NCBI GenBank assembly: GCA_024640835.1
Contig: JAHEEH010000074.1
Location: forward strand, 427-7,678
Reading direction: 5' to 3'
DNA from: Bacteroidota bacterium
GTDB taxonomy: Bacteria; Bacteroidota; Rhodothermia; Rhodothermales; UBA10348
DNA length: 7,252 bases
Part shown: positions 5,299 through 7,252 of the stretch, piece after piece
Numbering within the stretch: the first letter of the stretch is position 1
Layout: each line of letters starts with the position of its first letter
Translations under genes and position numbers: made by a program
The notes under the pieces: model-generated
What the model was told of the DNA's origin: nothing
Databases searched by the model: none
Seen by the model: only the letters and a program-made list of their open reading frames with translations

Positions 5299-5643
5299 CT
5301 ACAACTGCCAGAGGCCGTGGTGGATGCCGCCCAGGATGTAGATGGCGAACGTGCCATGACCGGGGATCTCGAGCGGCGGATGGGCCACGACGCCGCCAGC
5401 CCGGACGGCCGACGCGACGGCCTCCTCGATGTCGTCCACCAGCCAGTACGGTCGCACCACCGGTTCCTCGGTCTCGTGCAGGGGCGCCCGCACTCCTGCC
5501 ATTCCGCCTCCGGGAAGCGCGGCCGTCCGTGCGTTGCCGAGGAGCGCATCCGGCTCGCCGAACCGGACGCCACTCGCCGCCGCGTACGCGGCGCAGACCG
5601 CGTCGACCTCGTCGGTCACGATTTCGAGATAGTAGACTCTCAT
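5299..5643 (-). CDS. Short VOC-family protein
   Basis: This 114-residue protein is a single compact VOC-fold module. It begins M-R-V-Y-Y-L-E-I-V-T-D-E-V-D-A-V, continues with V-R-F-G-E-P-D-A-L-L-G-N-A-R-T-A (26-41) and P-V-V-R-P-Y-W-L-V-D-D-I-E-E-A-V (61-76), and ends with G-H-G-T-F-A-I-Y-I-L-G-G-I-H-H-G-L-W-Q-L. The first-strand Glu and the terminal His residues could bind a ligand or metal, but no standard glyoxalase metal set is evident. It is not closely similar to the other VOC protein of this window (3507-3899), so it is not a recent duplicate. The ATG at 5643 is preceded by a G-rich stretch with GAGG only two bases from the start. It follows the CocE-type hydrolase by 30 bases and is probably co-transcribed with it. 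Function unknown. Confidence 0.85.
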   Translation of the reverse strand: MRVYYLEIVTDEVDAVCAAYAAASGVRFGEPDALLGNARTAALPGGGMAGVRAPLHETEEPVVRPYWLVDDIEEAVASAVRAGGVVAHPPLEIPGHGTFAIYILGGIHHGLWQL

Positions 5644-5673
5644 GGCCTCACCGGGAACCTGGTGGTGGTCGTT

Positions 5674-7251
5674 CTACTGCCTGGGTATCAGCGGCAGCGT
5701 CACGTGCGAGGGGTAGTCCGGACCGTGCAGTACCCGCTGATGGGCGGGGACGTACACCGTCTCCCGTTCGTTGTCCCCCCCGGTGTTCAGGTTCCGATCG
5801 TACTTCGGGAAGAGCGCCGAAGACACCACGACCCGCAGACGGTGCCCGGCGGGAATCACGATCCCCGTGAACCACAGGTCCATTTCGTACCGGTACACCC
5901 GGTCCGGCTCCAGCAGTGTGGGGTTGTCGAATCCGTCTCGGAATCGCGCCCTGGACGCCGCCTCCTGGATCCTCTCGGCCTTCCCGTCCGGATAGACGTT
6001 CAGAAGCATCACGAACCAGTCCGTGTCCCGGGCGTCCGTCGCGGCGTACAGCGTGGCCGCCATGGGACCGGTGATCTCCATCGCCTCTTCCAGGGGATCC
6101 GAGGTGTAGACGAGGAGGTCCTTTCGGTCGGTGTGGACCTCGGAGTAGTCCTCGTTCAGCCCGAGCTCCAACTCCCGGGCGTCGACCAGGTAGGGTGTGG
6201 GATTGCCCGGATCGTAGGTGAACGTGTCCGCAGGCTCATCCATGTCCGGAATCACGGCGCTGAGGGTCCCGTCTCCTTCGGCACCATTCGCGCTCCCCCG
6301 GGAATGGAGGTAGAACTCCGTGAACTCGGTCCGGGCCAGTGGCCACTCGTCTTCCTGGCGCCACACGTTGTCCCCCATGATGAAGAGGTCGATGGGGGGC
6401 TCCGAGTCCACTCCGTTGTCCAGGCCCTTCAGGTAGTGGTCGAACCACCTCAGTTGAAGCGCCCGGTGATCGATGCGGGCCTGCGGACCGAAATCGCCAT
6501 TGACGTAGTCGATGCCCTTGTGCGCACCGGGGTCCATGACCATCCGCTGGAAGGGGTGGTCGGGAAGCCTGTCCAGGGCTTCGTAATTGCGGGTGGTCCC
6601 CCGGGCGTCGTCGTGCCACCCGGCGATGCCCAGGACCGGAACCCGGACCCGGTTCAGTCGGGCTTCGATGGACAGGGCCTGCCAGTAGTCGTCGAGCGAC
6701 GGATGGTCGAACCAGTCGTCCCAGAACTGCGGCCGAGGGCAACCGGCCCGCTCGGCCGCGTCGACGACCGGAAGGTGGTTGAAGGCGGAAGCCACGTCCA
6801 GGTCGCTCATGTCCGAGAGGGTCTCCTTCACCGCCGTGAGGCAGAGCCAAGGCACGATGGTGGGAGAGAAGATCATGTCGATGTAGGGAACGAGTCGAAC
6901 GGGGTCCGCCGTGGCGACCGCGGGTGCGATGGCTGCGAGGTGAGGCGGGGCTCCGATGGCCGCGTACCAGGCGTAGAGTCCGGGGTTCGAGCGGCCGATC
7001 ATCCCGACCTTCCCGTTGCTCCCGGGCAGCGTTGCGGCCCACTCCACGGCATCGTACCCGTCCTCTTCCTGCAGGGCGTTCATGTCCAGGATTCCGTCGG
7101 ATCCGCCGCGACCGCGGACGTCCTGCTTCACGTAGATGAATCCCCGGGAAGCCCAGAAGACCGCGTTGGTCGTGTCGAAGCGGAGGTAGGGGGTGCGTTC
7201 CATGACGACACCGAAGGGTCCGTCACCCACCGGGCGCCCCACGAAGCTCAT
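5674..7251 (-). CDS. CocE/NonD-family alpha/beta hydrolase with X-Pro dipeptidyl-peptidase C-terminal domain, 5' partial
   Basis: The visible 525 residues are most of an S15/CocE-type serine hydrolase, a family covering cocaine esterase, glutaryl-7-ACA acylase, alpha-amino-acid ester hydrolases and X-Pro dipeptidyl-peptidases. The ATG at 7251 is probably internal: the usual opening strand (R-D-G-V-x-L-x-x-D-V-Y-x-P) is missing and the text runs straight into G-D-G-P-F-G-V-V-M-E-R-T-P-Y. Landmarks are the oxyanion-region Tyr22, D-V-R-G-R-G-G-S-D-G (44-53), nucleophile elbow G-R-S-N-P-G (Ser88), G-W-H-D-D (candidate acid Asp214 or Asp215) and D-P-G-A-H-K-G (His244), giving a complete Ser-Asp-His triad. 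From about 340 the sequence is the beta-rich PepX_C domain, ending H-V-T-L-P-L-I-P-R-Q. The elbow normally has Tyr after Ser and Gly after that; here it is Asn-Pro. Any signal peptide would be outside the window. Likely substrates are small esters or acyl amides; the exact one cannot be told. Confidence 0.92.
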   Translation of the reverse strand: MSFVGRPVGDGPFGVVMERTPYLRFDTTNAVFWASRGFIYVKQDVRGRGGSDGILDMNALQEEDGYDAVEWAATLPGSNGKVGMIGRSNPGLYAWYAAIGAPPHLAAIAPAVATADPVRLVPYIDMIFSPTIVPWLCLTAVKETLSDMSDLDVASAFNHLPVVDAAERAGCPRPQFWDDWFDHPSLDDYWQALSIEARLNRVRVPVLGIAGWHDDARGTTRNYEALDRLPDHPFQRMVMDPGAHKGIDYVNGDFGPQARIDHRALQLRWFDHYLKGLDNGVDSEPPIDLFIMGDNVWRQEDEWPLARTEFTEFYLHSRGSANGAEGDGTLSAVIPDMDEPADTFTYDPGNPTPYLVDARELELGLNEDYSEVHTDRKDLLVYTSDPLEEAMEITGPMAATLYAATDARDTDWFVMLLNVYPDGKAERIQEAASRARFRDGFDNPTLLEPDRVYRYEMDLWFTGIVIPAGHRLRVVVSSALFPKYDRNLNTGGDNERETVYVPAHQRVLHGPDYPSHVTLPLIPRQ

Positions 7252-7252
7252 G

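Noticed and set aside
5097..5870. A 257-codon + strand open frame antisense to the lipoprotein-VOC-CocE region
   Set aside because: It has Arg/Pro-rich composition and crosses three genes that have clear family motifs on the other strand.
6236..7042. A 268-codon - strand open frame inside the CocE-type gene
   Set aside because: The translation is Arg/Pro/His-rich shadow sequence. The catalytic motifs all lie in the overlapping frame.

Overview
The window is GC-rich, tightly packed bacterial chromosome. A lipobox-bearing lipoprotein, a probably secreted serine hydrolase and a ToxR/CadC-type membrane regulator suggest a Gram-negative (diderm) environmental bacterium. The mix of gene families resembles Gemmatimonadota or a similar high-GC lineage, but this is an impression from family composition and not a proof. 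I see no tRNA or rRNA gene, CRISPR array, insertion sequence or phage gene, and no gene-free stretch longer than about 120 bases.

Left edge (1-887, + strand): the C-terminal part of a beta-lactamase-fold serine hydrolase whose start lies before the window. It converges on a polytopic membrane protein that resembles DUF4153 (910-2232, - strand).

Centre (2233-3479): a 119-bp divergent intergenic region with two small dyads separates the membrane protein gene from a + strand gene for a membrane-anchored OmpR-type winged-helix regulator. The regulator's C-terminal half is an unusual Gly/Ala-rich multi-pass membrane domain. The divergent pair with a dyad between them looks like a self-contained regulator/target module.

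Right half (3507-7252): five genes all on the - strand. In transcription order they are a CocE/NonD-type alpha/beta hydrolase (5' end outside the window), a short VOC-fold protein, a SnoaL/NTF2-like lipoprotein, a creatininase-family amidohydrolase and a second VOC-fold protein. The last two overlap by 4 bases (ATGA) and are probably translationally coupled. A 102-bp gap with a perfect 6-bp hairpin splits the block into a promoter-distal trio and a CocE-VOC pair. The families together suggest hydrolysis and turnover of small amides or esters, but the sequence does not identify a substrate.

Both convergent junctions carry a 6-bp GC-rich inverted repeat without a U-tract. I found no convincing new defence or mobile system. 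The most interesting items are the regulator/membrane-protein module and the lipoprotein-creatininase-VOC operon.
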